DNA from: Takakia lepidozioides
Taxonomy: Eukaryota > Streptophyta > Takakiopsida > Takakiales > Takakiaceae
Length of the DNA: 64,000 nucleotides
Direction of reading: 5' to 3'
Assembly (NCBI GenBank): GCA_030704615.1
Contig: CM060732.1
Location: 56,153,053-56,217,052, forward strand
In this document: piece by piece, positions 11,986 through 23,589 of the stretch
Layout: each line of letters opens with the position of its first letter
How positions within the stretch are numbered: the stretch's first letter is position 1
The notes under the pieces: generated by a model
Databases searched by the model: none
What the model saw: only the letters and a program-made list of their open reading frames with translations
What the model was told of the DNA's origin: nothing
Program-made: the position numbers and the translations under genes

Positions 11986-12349
11986 CCTGCAAGCCTATTT
12001 CTGAGTTTGTCCTTTACGAATGTCAAGTTACTGAACGTCCTCTCATCCTTTTGTGCTCCCCAACACCATAACGCAAGCTATTTCAGCCAGTTTGAAATAT
12101 TCAGATATGCGTGACTGAAGCAATGCATTGGTAGAAAGCCGCTGCCAAAGAGTTATGAGTGGGTTAGCCTCACATGACTGCCCCATCACCTTGGAAGCTT
12201 GGTTTCTCATAGTCAATTTGAACTATTGCATTTGGCTTGAGGTTCTAACAATTACATCTGACTATATGTAATTGTAATTGCATTTCCATTTCTTTGCAAT
12301 ATATGGCAAGCCATTATTCCTTGATCTTAGCAATTATGGTGCAAGTTTA

Positions 12350-12490
12350 ATTGTGGGCTGCAGGAGCGGCATTGGGCAGGGTCCTTTGGGGCTGAGGTTC
12401 AACTCCTCCGTAAATGTCAATGTCAAAATCTGATCTACATTTGTGATATATATGTGTGCTTGGGGGCTAGTCTATATAAGCCTTGGGGGG
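12350..12490 (+). repeat. Possible tRNA-related SINE fragment
   Basis: GGTTCAACTCC at about 12397 fits the tRNA/pol III B-box consensus. The downstream part is T- and G-rich with a TATATAAG stretch. No clear A box or target duplication is visible and no second copy was found in the window, so this is weak. Confidence 0.2.
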
Positions 12491-13013
12491 AGTGCCAAAT
12501 AACACTATTTGTTATATGTCATTAGCCAGAACTATAGACCTCATTTGTACCAATTAGCCTCTAGTTTTCATATAGAAAGTTCCATTCGCCTATTATGGCT
12601 TTCAACTATTTCTCTACTTCGCCTTCTATTGCTCATCAACATCCATTTTGATTGGCAGAATATGATAAGAGTGGAAACACATGTAGCATACCAATTCAAG
12701 GAAAATTACCTAGAGTGGCCCACTTGCACTACCCTACACCCAATAATATAGCCACTCGTACCCCTTCTCAAAATCCTTAAAAAGGAACGCTGATTAGGTC
12801 CGAACATCGATGTCTTGTTTCCGTTTACTGCACCCCTTATCTCTAGGTCTGAACGTACCTTAGTATAACTAACAACCGCTAATTTATTGCAAATGACCTT
12901 CAAGCTGAGAGGTCGTGGATGGATGTTTGTTTCCATTCATTCAAGATTTCCCATACCCATAACAGAAAGCGGGTGACTAGTATTAACTGCGAAAATGTGA
13001 GCAAGTTGGGTAC

Positions 13014-13560
13014 TTGCAATTATCCCATATCGATTGCGCAGGGCCAGAATCGGCAAAAAGATATAAAGGCCGACGTCTGCAGATAAGTACGCGCGGGGCG
13101 CCGCCACTGCGGGTCAGGGGCCGCCGTACGCCGCCGCGTGAGGCGCGGCGCTGGGGTCCGCCGTTCCCGCCACGGGCGTCCCTCCAACCCCTGTCTTAAA
13201 GCGCACTGACGCCTCCATTAAGGACCCCAATTAAGAGGGCCGTCCCTTCACCCCTGGTCGTGCTCCCGCGGGTCCCACATCATCAGAGAGTGGGCACATG
13301 GATGAACGAAGGATTTCATCCATGTTTGGCCGGGATTCGGGAAAGAAACCCGGCCGGCAGAGCGACCAAGAACCGTACGGGCAAGGTAACGGAACGGCCG
13401 ATGTTTCCCCCGGGGCGACAATAACGGCGCCCTCGACGGGGGCGCAGACCGTTACTGTCATCATTCTCGTTGCGCCCTACCCCCTACCACCCATCCGGAT
13501 TCTTTCTCATGGTCTAACTCTCATCCATCACTACCTCTCCTGTAGGGGATGAACGAGATG
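13014..13560. other. GC-rich island, no gene supported
   Basis: A ~550-bp GC-rich patch in AT-rich surroundings, with many CGCC/GCGG words and open frames on both strands (e.g. 13298-13552 plus and 13231-13464 minus). No family motif is present. The flanks 11990-13010 and 13560-13980 hold nothing else I can support. Confidence 0.3.
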
Positions 13561-13984
13561 GACGAGGCTGGATGGAGATTAAAAATATTAATGGGTTGAA
13601 TAAAAATAGCATAAATAGACGGAGAAAAACCCTCTTAAAGGTAGTATGAAAAAGAGATGGTATGTAGTTTCCAACAATAAACATCAAATTGGTTAATTGG
13701 AGGCACCCTAGGTCTTTTAGATAAGGGAAATCGAAGGCTCAGTTATCCTTTGACAATTTCTCTAAGATTTGATTCTGACCTGTAGGGTCCATATGTCACC
13801 TACAGTTGGTCACGAAGCAGTGCCTTCCCAAATCAGCCTCTATGGCACTCTTTCAGATGTTATTTTTTTCCTCTATGTAATCTTGGGACTTTTTCCACTT
13901 TTTTATAGAGTTTAAAGGGTGTCCAGTGTCCACTCCCTTAAGTTCTTTTGAACAAAAAACTCAAATTTAGATTATGGACAAATT

Positions 13985-14160
13985 CTTGCTATATTCAGTT
14001 GGTAACTCAGCGAGAACCGAACGCCACCCAGGTAATTCTGGGTTCACATCCTGCCATCTTGTTGGGTGTGGTATAATCTTCCATTGGTGTCCCATGAGCC
14101 TTGTGCTGGGCGAGGTTACTTTGAAAGAGGTTATTTTCTCCTCTCGCTGTAACTAAGGGG
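13985..14160 (+). mobile_element. tRNA-derived SINE, copy 1
   Basis: The 5' part contains AGTTGGTAACTCAGCGAG (A-box-like) and, about 40 bases on, GGGTTCACATCCTG (B-box-like), in tRNA spacing. The tRNA-unrelated part contains TTGGGTGTGGTATAATCTTC and ends near GAGGTTATTTTCTCCTC. A reverse-complement copy with the same B-box-to-tail order lies at 15885-15990. Two copies in opposite orientation with the same non-tRNA part support a SINE family rather than a tRNA gene. Confidence 0.55.
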
Positions 14161-14453
14161 CACCCCAAAACATTAGGAAATAACTAAAATAAAAATAGAA
14201 ATGTGTAATGAATCTTGTTTCATTTTAAATAAAGGGAAACAACTTGGGCGACAGCTCACAAATCAGGCCCCTTTATAGTGAGAGGCTTGGTAGCACGTGA
14301 GCATCAGGCATGCTCATGAGCACAATGGCATATGCTCACGCTCACCTAATCACAAGGGCATATTTTCGAACCTTCGTGAAATTTCCACATGGAAAAAAAA
14401 CCGAATGTAAGTAAAGCCCCTTAACCCGAAACCAAACTCTGTTTTTTAGTAGT

Positions 14454-14600
14454 ATCACCAGTATTTCTCAATGCAAAACCCACCGCTGCTTAGTTTGTGC
14501 CTATATCACCAAGTATTTCTTGATGCAAAACCCACTGCTATTTAATTTGTGCTCATATCACCAAGTATTTCTCGATGCGAAATTTGCTTTTAGTTTGCAT
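14454..14600 (+). repeat. Short tandem repeat, period ~52 bp, three units
   Basis: The unit ATCACCAAGTATTTCTCGATGC... begins at about 14454, 14505 and 14557 with small changes (CTCAATGCAAAACCCACCGCT / CTTGATGCAAAACCCACTGCT / CTCGATGCGAAA). Part of the unit, AAGTATTTCTCAATGCGAA, recurs once at about 15630. Function unknown. Confidence 0.6.
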
Positions 14601-14737
14601 AGAAAAGTACATGGAAAGTACATACTACAAATAAAATTCAATTGTTCTTGATGGATCTCAAGAGTTCCAAACCATTCTCTCATGTTTGATTTTCATGAGT
14701 CGTATGGCATAATGAATGGGTCAGGCAACCGACGTCA

Positions 14738-14840
14738 AAAACATTCATACCAACAGTCGGTAGCTCAGTTGGATAGTGCACTCAGTGCCACCCATCTCCC
14801 AAGCAGCGGGCCAGTCCTAGTGCTTGGCACCGTAGGAAAG
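14738..14840 (+). repeat. Possible tRNA-like repeat fragment
   Basis: GTCGGTAGCTCAGTTGGATAG resembles a tRNA D-arm/A-box region, but no matching B box or acceptor stem follows at the right distance. It is more likely a decayed SINE than a tRNA gene. Confidence 0.25.
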
Positions 14841-15884
14841 CCCTCGATGAGGGGGTGCACTGACTTGGTCTCAGAATTTTTGGACCTATGGCGTGGGAGA
14901 TATGGAATTTCAAGTACTTTTGGTCACCCAAAACTCATGAAAAATGGCAAACTGGGCTTTCTTGGAGCAATGACGTGGAGATCTCCCAAACTGCAGGGTC
15001 TCTGGATACGAGGGGATGGCACTTGGACTTAGATGACACCGGACACTTGGGCCAATAGCACAGGCTACCCTAGTATTGATATTAATTATAGAATAATATT
15101 TTTCACACAGAAACAAATGTTGTCGTCTGTTTGCCTACAATTGCTTAATCTTTGGCCATTGCCGGCTGGAAGTAGATGCGGAGATTAACTCGAGTCATAA
15201 AATGCCCACCCTCAACTTTGAGCCACTTCAATGCAAGCGAGGCTCTACCTTGTTATACTTAGGTGCTCCGGTAGCTTTGGTCGAGGTCCCCTTATCTTTG
15301 GCTAGTCCTGTTTGCAGTCCTTGAAGTGCTAGTTACTTACCGTGGCCGTGGGTTTGCACAACCTCTTGTATGTACACCCTACGGCTCTTGTGGGTTTTTC
15401 TCTTCAAGAGGAAACCGGCTCACAATTCGGGCCCTTACAAGAGGAGAGGAAGAAATTCACTGCCATTTATATAAGCCATGAAGCATGCACAAGACACCTT
15501 CCCCAGACCGACCACAAGAAATCGTGCCACACGTGACAATTGAGAGGTTTTTTTTCCTCCCTTTAATTCAATTAACAAATGCTATGATCTTCTTCTTGCT
15601 GAAAATCATTAATGATGGAGAATATTCCCAAGTATTTCTCAATGCGAATTTCATCGCCCGCCGCTATAGGTTTAGGGTTTTTGGCTACACTACTGATGGT
15701 TCCGCCCTCACGCAGATGTACCGTACAAATGCACTTGTCCTCTATACCCGCTTATGATTTTATTCCGTTTTGAAAACATATAACTCCTATGACCGAGGTT
15801 TAAAAACATATAACTCCCATGACCGCGGTTTGTGCTCACGCAAGTGTGAGCATGCTCACCCTATGCTCACAAAATACTAAACCC

Positions 15885-15990
15885 CCATAGTGTGAGGAGA
15901 AAATAACCCCTTTTATAGCCAAGGGAAGCAGGGAGAAGAACATACCACACCCATCAAGATAGCAGGATTTGACCCCAGATCAACGATGCT
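15885..15990 (-). mobile_element. tRNA-derived SINE, copy 2 (reverse)
   Basis: Read on the minus strand this gives GGGGTCAAATCCTGCTATCT then TTGATGGGTGTGGTATGTTC and GGGGTTATTTTCTCCTC, matching the order of copy 1 at 13985-14160. The 5' A-box end is missing or diverged. An (AAAAC)n-like run follows at 15993-16013. Confidence 0.5.
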
Positions 15991-15999
15991 ACAAAACAA

Positions 16000-17639
16000 A
16001 ACAAAACAAAACAAACAAACAAACCGCCTGGCTTCATATATTGATTCTATAGTTTACGTGTTCCGATTTTTCGGAACCTGGATTGTGTCCAGTATTTGAA
16101 ACCAAGTTTCATTCAATTTGGATGAAATCTCGCTGCCTGTCAAGTTGAGGGTTAAAAACTCATGAAAATATTAAAGAGTAAAATCTTTTTGGTGGGGGGG
16201 GCTAACTCAATCCATTTATCCCGTGCGTCATATGCCTCCAAACACACCTTTGGCCTTTTCTTAGCTGCCTCATGACCCTCACTACGATGTTGATTTCGGG
16301 CTCATCTAAGACAACAACAAAGCATCGAACCGAAATCAGGCTAAATGAGCGCATCTTTTTCTGTTCCCTTTTGGAAGTGAACTCTCAGAAAACCTGTCAT
16401 AGCTCATTACAGCTGACAACTGGAGGCACACAGAACAGGTCCATCAAACCCAACAACAGTTAGGCAGTTATGTGCTGTTGAAAAACAGCATTGGGACTTC
16501 AGAGAATAACAACAAGTGTGAAGATACGGAATATGTGGAGTTTCTGAGTTGGATGGGTAATGATTGAAACATTTGATGTTGATGACTTCCATTCCAAGGG
16601 CCAGAGCATGTTGGAGAAAGTCATGGATGTCCGTGCTGATCGTCTTGGAGGTAGCAGAACTTGCAGTAACTGCGGTTGATATCTTTCCAGATCTGTTTGT
16701 TTCTGGGAAGATACTGCAGGATCACGATCTCCATTCATAATTCCATTCAAATGGTCAGCATCTGCATCCAAAGCACATCGAAACCCCAAGAGAGTGGCCA
16801 ATCAACCCTGCTGACACATTTCGAGTACTTACATTCTAATCTTTTGGCAATCGGACCGCAAGGACAGTCAAGAGACAGTCTCAGCATGGGCTCAGCGAGG
16901 TACCACGTCCCCTCGTTGGCATCACACTCTGCGAGACAGAAAGCGAAGAGAGAGTTGGCAGTATTGACCATCTTCAGTCATCCTCACAGGACCAACCACC
17001 CCGTCTTCTCATTGAAAGTCACATTACACAGCTCTTAGAAGGGTCCAGAGATGCTGATTCTCATAGCAATCCACCAGGACCAGTGTCTGTCTTGCCAACT
17101 CTTCCACACCATCAACATTTGAGAAACACTTCAGAAGTGAGGGAAAAGCATGGGCATAAACACAGACCGACTCTGCTGTTGGGAAACTGAGTAAACAGCT
17201 GTTTCACATATGGTCTAGTTGTCTAGTGTGAGCAACCAAGCCCAAACTCCTGACATAAGGAACAATGTAGTTTGACAAATTCTGTCTTAAGTACATTAGT
17301 TGAAATTGATGTTGTAAACCCCCGACCTTGTGGTGGAGTTCAATAAGCACAGTAACCCATCCTAATCAATTTAAAGAAAATGCTAATTTCCAATGTATAT
17401 TGAACCATGACCAGTAGGCCCAATTTGGGTCCTGTAAGAGGCTCCATGATCCCTTCAACCAAAAGATGTAAACTTACAGTACATCGCTTGACAGTGAGAT
17501 GCATCTATTGATTCTTTTGAGAAACCCCTTCAAGGAGCAGTAGACTTCATTGAGCTCCTTGGTTGCTAGAGTTGTTCTGCTAGACTAGCTTAGGGGGGAG
17601 AGAAGTATCTTCATCTGCCGCCGCATCTCCAGCCTTGGG
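16000..17639. other. Region downstream of the mutase-like gene; no gene seen
   Basis: Minus-strand frames at 16499-16801 and 16747-16971 are open but show no family motif, and no splice-consistent model joins them. Part of this stretch may be the 3' untranslated region of the minus-strand gene that ends at 17640. Confidence 0.3.
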
Positions 17640-20561
17640 TCAAATAGGCAGCAAATCCTCTGATTCATCTATTGGCCTGTTTGCTGACCCATTCTTATGG
17701 CAAGCATGTCCATTGGTGAGGCTATGGATGACAGATATCTTCTCGGAACATGCCCCGTCTTCCTTCTCCTCAAAATGATCAAAAAACGCAGCCCAGGTAC
17801 AGGGCCACTCATCATTCCATTGACCCCGAATTGCAGTTGCCCGCCACTCCTGGTCAGCAATCATCTCAGGAGAGAGACCCCACTGCTCAAGCTCCTCACG
17901 GCTATGATGGACTGCCAGGCTATACTCCCCACCCGCCCCAAGCTGCATCACACGAATCTCACAGTTTTGAGGATTGTTGAGAAGCTCAAACTGCTTAGTT
18001 GTCCATTTGAACCAGCGCATCAGAAAGACCCGCATGGTCACCCCATGGGAAACAATCACCAGGTTAAGGTCAGTTGACTTGCCAATGTCCCTGTTTAACC
18101 GGTTCATGTCGATATCCCGCCATAGACTCTCTAGAAAACCTGCCACAGTATGGGAATATAGATGTGGGCCTTTAGAAAGTGCCTGCTCAGATCATTAAAG
18201 ATGTCTTTGGTCCTGTAAACTGCACCTCCATTTGAAGTTCAGTGGCACACCGTACAGCTAGAAGCAGAAACTCAGGTACACAAGATGAAAAACCCTTTCC
18301 CGACCAATTGTAAACATGGAACACAATTCTTGTCACACGATCATGGCTCTGATAGGATGGCATAATGTATGCTGGAACAGTGGCAGCCTTACAAGGGAGG
18401 CATGAACCTCGGCTTGGCTGCTACAGTTTAGGTGGAGAATGGCTGTTCAATGCATGCTATTTCTCTATGCTTCCTATAACCTTGACGTTTTTCTTGTCCG
18501 CAGTGAGCAGGAAATGCTCATAAGATGTTTGCCATAGCCTTGTGGCCATAGACCCCGCACCCAGTTTGGGTGGAACAATGGGGAACAGATGCTTCCTTAC
18601 TCAGGGGCACACTCCAGTAGTGGGACAAACAGTTAGGGCTTTGCAGATTTCCTCTAGAAAGCCCTTGACACAACAATTTGCTGTGTGTGAGCTGCCCAGC
18701 AATTAGACCCCAACAGAGCCAGGACTTCAGGATCAGCCTTGAGATTTTGAAAGCTGGCATACAGAGGTGCAGGGACTCTCTTCTTGATGGTCCTAAAGAG
18801 GGTTGCTCTCTGAACACCCCGGACATTCTATCAGAAAATAAATATTGTCTTCAGGCCGCCCGCACATTGGGCATTGACAATCTCCCTTTCCTCTCTACAT
18901 CTGTTTATTTTTCAAAGGTAGACTCCCCACCCCGAGTTTAAATTTCAGTCTCATGCCAAGGGTAAGTATGCCCTTCAGACCTTAAGGTCCTCACCACGTC
19001 AGAAACTGGAAACAAGTTCACGGAGGTTTTATGCCTAACTTCGTTTCTGAGTGATGAGTCGTCCCGTTTTCCATTTTCGAGTTCTGTTCTAGGCAAAAGT
19101 TCTGAACAAAATAACAGGATCAAGCAATTATTGAATGTTGCTACAAAGAACTTAGCCACATACAAGAGGAGAGAGAGAGAGAATGTACTCATAAGACGTT
19201 GGCCGTAGCCTTGTGGCCATTGACCCTGCGCCCAGTTTGAACGGAACACAAAGGGACAGAAACTACCTTTGTCAGGGGCTGACGCTGGTAGAATGACTTA
19301 CCTTGGAACAGACTTGATCCGAGGTTTCACTAGAAACCCCTTCACACAAGCATCAATCTGCTGTGTGTGATTTGCCCAATGACTAGGCCCCAAAAGGGCC
19401 TGGGCTTTGGCTCAGCCTGAAGAGAGAGAATGTACTCATAAGACGTTGTTTGCCGTAGCCTTGTGGCCATTGACCCCACGTCCAGTTTGAACAGGACATA
19501 AAGGGACAGAACCTACCTCAGTCAGGGGCTGAGAGGTAGTAAGACTTACCTTCATAAAGGACATTGATTGGCTCAGCCTGGAGAGAGAGAGAGAGAGAGA
19601 GATCCTCAAGCCTCTCAGTTTCAGGTTTCCTAATTCTGCCTATATTGACCAGATCATGTAGAAGGTGTACATATACTCCAGTATAGTGCGCACAAGGTAT
19701 CATGGATTATTTCACCATCAATTGTCATGATCGTTCACTAGGAACCTTCATGGACGTACCATTCTCCTTGCCTTACCAGCAGACATGTACGGGCAGCTCA
19801 GAAAGCAATTTCTCAACACCACGACAGGACTAAGTAATCCAAGAGTGGAGTTAGCCATATTCAAGAGAGCCAGAGGAGTCGGGCAACTCTTGAGTGCTGT
19901 TACAAAGAACTTAGCCACAGTCAAGGAAAGAGAGAGAGAGAGAGAGAGAGAGCAAGCTGCACCATAATTGAGTTTACTTGGCACTTCAAAAATCGGGAAT
20001 GCTCCAAGAAAACTCCGGCAATCAACTTCACACAAGAATAGCACCAGCACACTTACAGTGGGATACAATTAAGAACATGATTTCGGGTCTGGCAGGAAGG
20101 AGAGAACACATACTCGTGACCCGATCGAACACATCTGCTGCTGATTCACCCTCAGGAAAGCGGTAGAAAAACCGACCAAATCGGCTCCTAATATCTTTCA
20201 CAATCTTCATGGTCTCCGTCTCCTGGAAATTCCCGAAGTCCTGCTCCCGAATGCGCGGCTCCTCTCGCACCCCAAGAATCCGCGGCTTCTCAAATGCTCG
20301 TCCTATTCCCTTCAATGTGCATAAGGTCCGCCTGTAGGGCGACACGTAGAAATAGACACGCCAATCATCCTTCGCAGTTTTCTCAATCATGCTTCGAATG
20401 TCTTGTCCACAGACCTGTGCCTGCCTCAATCCCTCCTCTGTGAGACAGATCTTCGAATCAGCAATGCGGCAGTACTTGCTTGAATCCACGTTGCCCTCGC
20501 TCTCCCCATGCCGGATGAGGATTATGCGTGTGGGCCTCTTTGCTTTCCCGTCGTCTGCCAT
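17640..20561 (-). CDS. Phosphoglycerate mutase-like protein (AT74-like), two exons
   Basis: Exon 1 is 20561-20114 and exon 2 is 18139-17640. The intron has a GA|GTATGT donor and a GTGGCAG acceptor, and the split AGT codon restores the frame, giving 315 residues. The start is the ATG of MADDGKAKRP at 20561. Residues ~12-22 hold the histidine phosphatase motif LIRHGESEGN; the catalytic histidine is the one in RHG. A second conserved His lies in IVSHGVTMRVFLMRW in exon 2, followed by NPQNCE and EYSLAVHH. This matches plant AT74/AT74H-type proteins of the histidine phosphatase superfamily; the substrate of that group is not settled, so a glycolytic role should not be assumed. About 45 residues beyond the usual end (rich in E, K and polar residues) look like a variable tail. 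The 1974-bp intron carries SINE-like repeats and GA tracts. Confidence 0.88.
18514..18742 (+). mobile_element. SINE-like repeat family (ACTCATAAGACGTT type), copy 1
   Basis: This ~230-bp repeat starts ATGCTCATAAGATGTT, continues CCTTGTGGCCATAGACCC, CAGTTTGG and TGCTGTGTGTGAGCTGCCCA, and ends near the words GGATCAGCCT. Other copies are at 19184-19420, 19428-19582, 52867-53095 and (fragments) 56350-56432. Three copies lie in the mutase-like intron. Orientation is arbitrary. Copies are often bordered by GA dinucleotide runs. Confidence 0.55.
19184..19420 (+). mobile_element. SINE-like repeat (ACTCATAAGACGTT type), copy 2
   Basis: Full-length copy in the same intron, preceded by a GA run (19166-19183) and followed by a short one. 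It carries all the shared blocks of copy 1 (CCTTGTGGCCATTGACCC, CTGACGCTGGTAGAATGACT, CTGCTGTGTGTGATTTGCCC). Confidence 0.6.
19428..19602 (+). mobile_element. SINE-like repeat (ACTCATAAGACGTT type), copy 3, internally deleted
   Basis: It starts like copy 2, but after CTTACCTTCATAAAGGACATTGATT it jumps to GGCTCAGCCTGGAGAG, so the middle is missing. It ends in a GA run to about 19602. Another GA run lies at 19925-19952. Confidence 0.55.
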
Positions 20562-20599
20562 TCACAACTACCACTAGTCGAGAGACCTACTTTCTTTTC

Positions 20600-22278
20600 C
20601 AACTGCCTCCGCTTCACTGCCTTCCAGACGATGTGCTTGATGTATATGTAGAAAAACTCTGATTGTCTGATTCACTTGTTGCAAATGTGGATATGATTGG
20701 AGCCCCAGCGAAAGCAATCCTATCCCCTGACTTTGTCTCGCATCTACTGAACGACTGTCACGTCCCTTCTATTCCAGACTGCTGCTACCTAATCGACTTC
20801 TAACCTCCCTACTCCTCAGAAGAATTAGAGCCATGTTACTAATCCACTTTGAGGGCGGATCTCTCTCCCTCCGAGGTCAACCATAACCTAATCTCCCATA
20901 CAGCTTTCTGGAGGCCTGTGCCGCTCCCTCGTTCTGGTCACAGCTCTGGTAATATTAAACAAGCACAGATGACTCATTGTCGTCACCTCCTCCATGGTAG
21001 ATAAGGAAAATCAAGCGGAATCGAAGCCCTGATGTCCATATTGCAAACTGTTGACCTCGCAGATGAAGCAGGTCCCTTCCTTCCAAAAAAATAAAGATAA
21101 CGGGATCACAATTGTGGTTCAACGATCTTCTACAGAAGAAGATCCGACACCTCAATAATTTGATAAATGCAAGATTACATAATCAATCCAGGGAAGGAGC
21201 GGATAAGAGAAGTGCTCTCCTCATTCTCAGGCTAAGAAGAACAGAGTTAGATCACATTCGCAAGCATCAAGCACCAGCAGTTCAGGCTACGGAGCGAGAG
21301 AAGTATACACACAAATTGCAGCCTTCTAGGTGTTCAAACAGAAGTTGCCGAGACCTTCAAGGAACCAGCATGTCATCAAGGCGGGAAACACAAGACACGA
21401 ATTTGTGCATGAGTCTCATCAGTGCCAAAGACCGACTCTGAACAGGGATTTGCGCAACAACTACACATGTAGTGCGACTAAAGTGTCCCCACATGAGATC
21501 TAAATGTACTTAATGTGATTCCAGATTCCACAGCCCGAGGCCAGTCAAACACCTTCAAACTTTTACTCGTGCCAAAATTCTCTAACTTAGCGCCTCTACA
21601 TCTGTGCATCAAAAGGCTCAGATTGTCGCGTAATTGATGGATCTCCAGACCAAGCAGAGGGCCCCAGAAAGCGATGGCGTCATCTCCTTCCCTTCCACTC
21701 TTGTTTCTCTCCGTCGTCCTTCCGTTTACTCGTTCCATTTGAATTTGCTTTAGCGGTTTTAGAGATTCGTTAAGTTAGTCACTAATCAACTCACTAAGCT
21801 TGTTGTAATAAGTATCGTTTCAAGAGGAAACAAATGTACTGTATACCTTTTAAATCATGCCATTTACGTCCTTTCTCATTTCCATTTTCTCTTTTTTATT
21901 AAAAAACAAAAAAGGGAGGAAGCTTTGTGGAGCAATATTTCCGCTTACCTATTCCCCTTTCCTCTACAAGTTTAATCTTAAAACGTGGGAACCGACATTC
22001 TGTCTCCGCATGACAGCGACACACAATCCGCTCATAGCTCCGATTCTATTATCGCAAAAATACACGAAAGACCAGCTGTCCTCAAAACATCAGCCATGAC
22101 CATGTTCATCTCTCCCTCTCTTGCTCATTGCAACAGCTCCTCTACTCTTTCCAAAAAGATAGATTTTCTTCATGCTGCGTTTCTTATGTATCCTGCAACG
22201 CTCCCGCCTTCCTACATGAATGCCCGCCCTAGATTGAGCAGAGCCGCCCCTCATCCTTAATTCCTCCATCTCCCCCAC
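20600..22278. other. Upstream region of the mutase-like gene; no gene seen
   Basis: This should contain the promoter and leader of the minus-strand gene starting at 20561, but no confident TATA box or start site can be named. Open frames here (e.g. minus 21478-21738) lack family motifs. A 42-bp segment at 21950-21991 recurs, 39 of 42 identical, at 30805-30846 in the same orientation. Confidence 0.35.
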
Positions 22279-22528
22279 TAAGAGCATCCCCACCGGGGTC
22301 CCTAAATGCCACGGCAACGGTAAAAGAGCCCCCGGCCTTGGAATCCGCACCCCCGGCCCGTACTTTGGTGCAGGACACGGGCCCTCGTCAGCCCAGCCGG
22401 TACCTGTTGGAGAGACTAAAAAGCCACTGCGTGCATTTATGTGGTAGGGTTGCCAGTGGGGGAGGGGAGTGTTGGGTCCTTTACCGTTGCAGTGTTGTTT
22501 AGTGTATCCCCAGTGGGAGATGCTCTAA
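22279..22528 (+). mobile_element. Tourist/PIF-Harbinger-type MITE
   Basis: The 244-bp body (22282-22525) has terminal inverted repeats GAGCATCCCCACCGGGG and, at the other end reversed, GAGCATCTCCCACTGGGG. It is flanked by a TAA duplication (22279-22281 and 22526-22528). TAA target duplication and this terminal sequence type are typical of Tourist-like plant MITEs. There is no coding capacity. Confidence 0.75.
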
Positions 22529-22865
22529 CATGCCATAGTACAACAATTGGTGCAGCTAGACTTCTATGGTATAGAGAAACCGTCAACTATAAAGATGTGC
22601 CGAAATGTAAGGGAGACAATTCTTCACAGACAGCCTTGTGAAGGCCTTGTGCAATCAAAACTTGTCAGTTCTTCGCTCGATACTTCTTTAGCATGTAGCA
22701 GTACTGCTGCTACTCTACCCACGGGCCTTGTGCTTCCCGCCACCTTGACGTCATAACGATAACGGATGTACAATTACCCAAAAATCATCCGTCAATGAAA
22801 TTCATCTAGTGACAAAGTTCATCCGTCAAAAATTCAAAACAAAAGACAAATGCGTGGCCCATGTT

Positions 22866-23442
22866 TTAGCACCAGAGGCCCTCCCCATTGTGTAACCACA
22901 TGACGTTGTTCATGATGTCTATGCTGGCCTCTGCACCCTTCATCCAATCAAGACCAAGCAACATCTGGTCTCCCATGGTGACAATACACGTTAGCATTAC
23001 ACTCTTGCTAGTAGTTGGGAGGCTGCGAAAATACGTGCCACTGGAGAAGGGGTGTGGCCAGCAGCGATGAATGAACAAACTTGAAATAGTTGGGAGAAGC
23101 CACTAGCAGAGTCTTATGAAGAAAAGCAGTCGCGCAAATGTTCTTATATCGTACCAGATGGTCTTGGTGTGGAAAGATGCGGATTGTGGATAAAGACATT
23201 GGTGAACAGAGAGAGATCTGATCCAGCTCAAAGTCATCGACAAAAGCTGGAAGGATACTGTCTGGCTCAGAATGGAGAGCCTGCAGGGCGGCAATAGTGT
23301 CCATAGAAGGTGGGGCAGGGGCAAATGGTGAGAGAGCGCGAGCTACACGGGAATACTCGTCTACCCGTCCCAACATGAGGCCGTGCCGAAGCCGTCTGTG
23401 AGCAGAAGAGCCTAATTGTGAGGAAGTGTTTAGCATGAGCAC
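22866..23442 (-). pseudogene. Retropepsin-like retroelement fragment
   Basis: Minus-strand frames give LTCIVTMGDQMLLGLDWM followed by AEASIDIMNNVMWLHNGEG near 22900-22990. That resembles the second half of a Ty3/gypsy aspartic protease (the GxDWL-type motif). The adjoining frame 23442-23008 would be upstream protein but has no recognisable catalytic DTG/DSG motif. It is a short decayed fragment; whether it belongs with the integrase at 9-10 kb cannot be told. Confidence 0.4.
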
Positions 23443-23589
23443 GTGCTGCCAAGGCTATCTGCGACGCCAGAGGCGTCGAAGATTTGTGGCCTGGAAATAT
23501 GCGATTAGCGGTGCCCGGGGCGTCGTTGGGGCGTCGCTTACCCCCCCCGAACGGTGTAGTGGGAACATGAACGACAATGCCGCTTCCCT

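Noticed and set aside
14738-14840. Possible tRNA gene
   Set aside because: A-box-like sequence only; no T-arm or acceptor pairing at the expected spacing.
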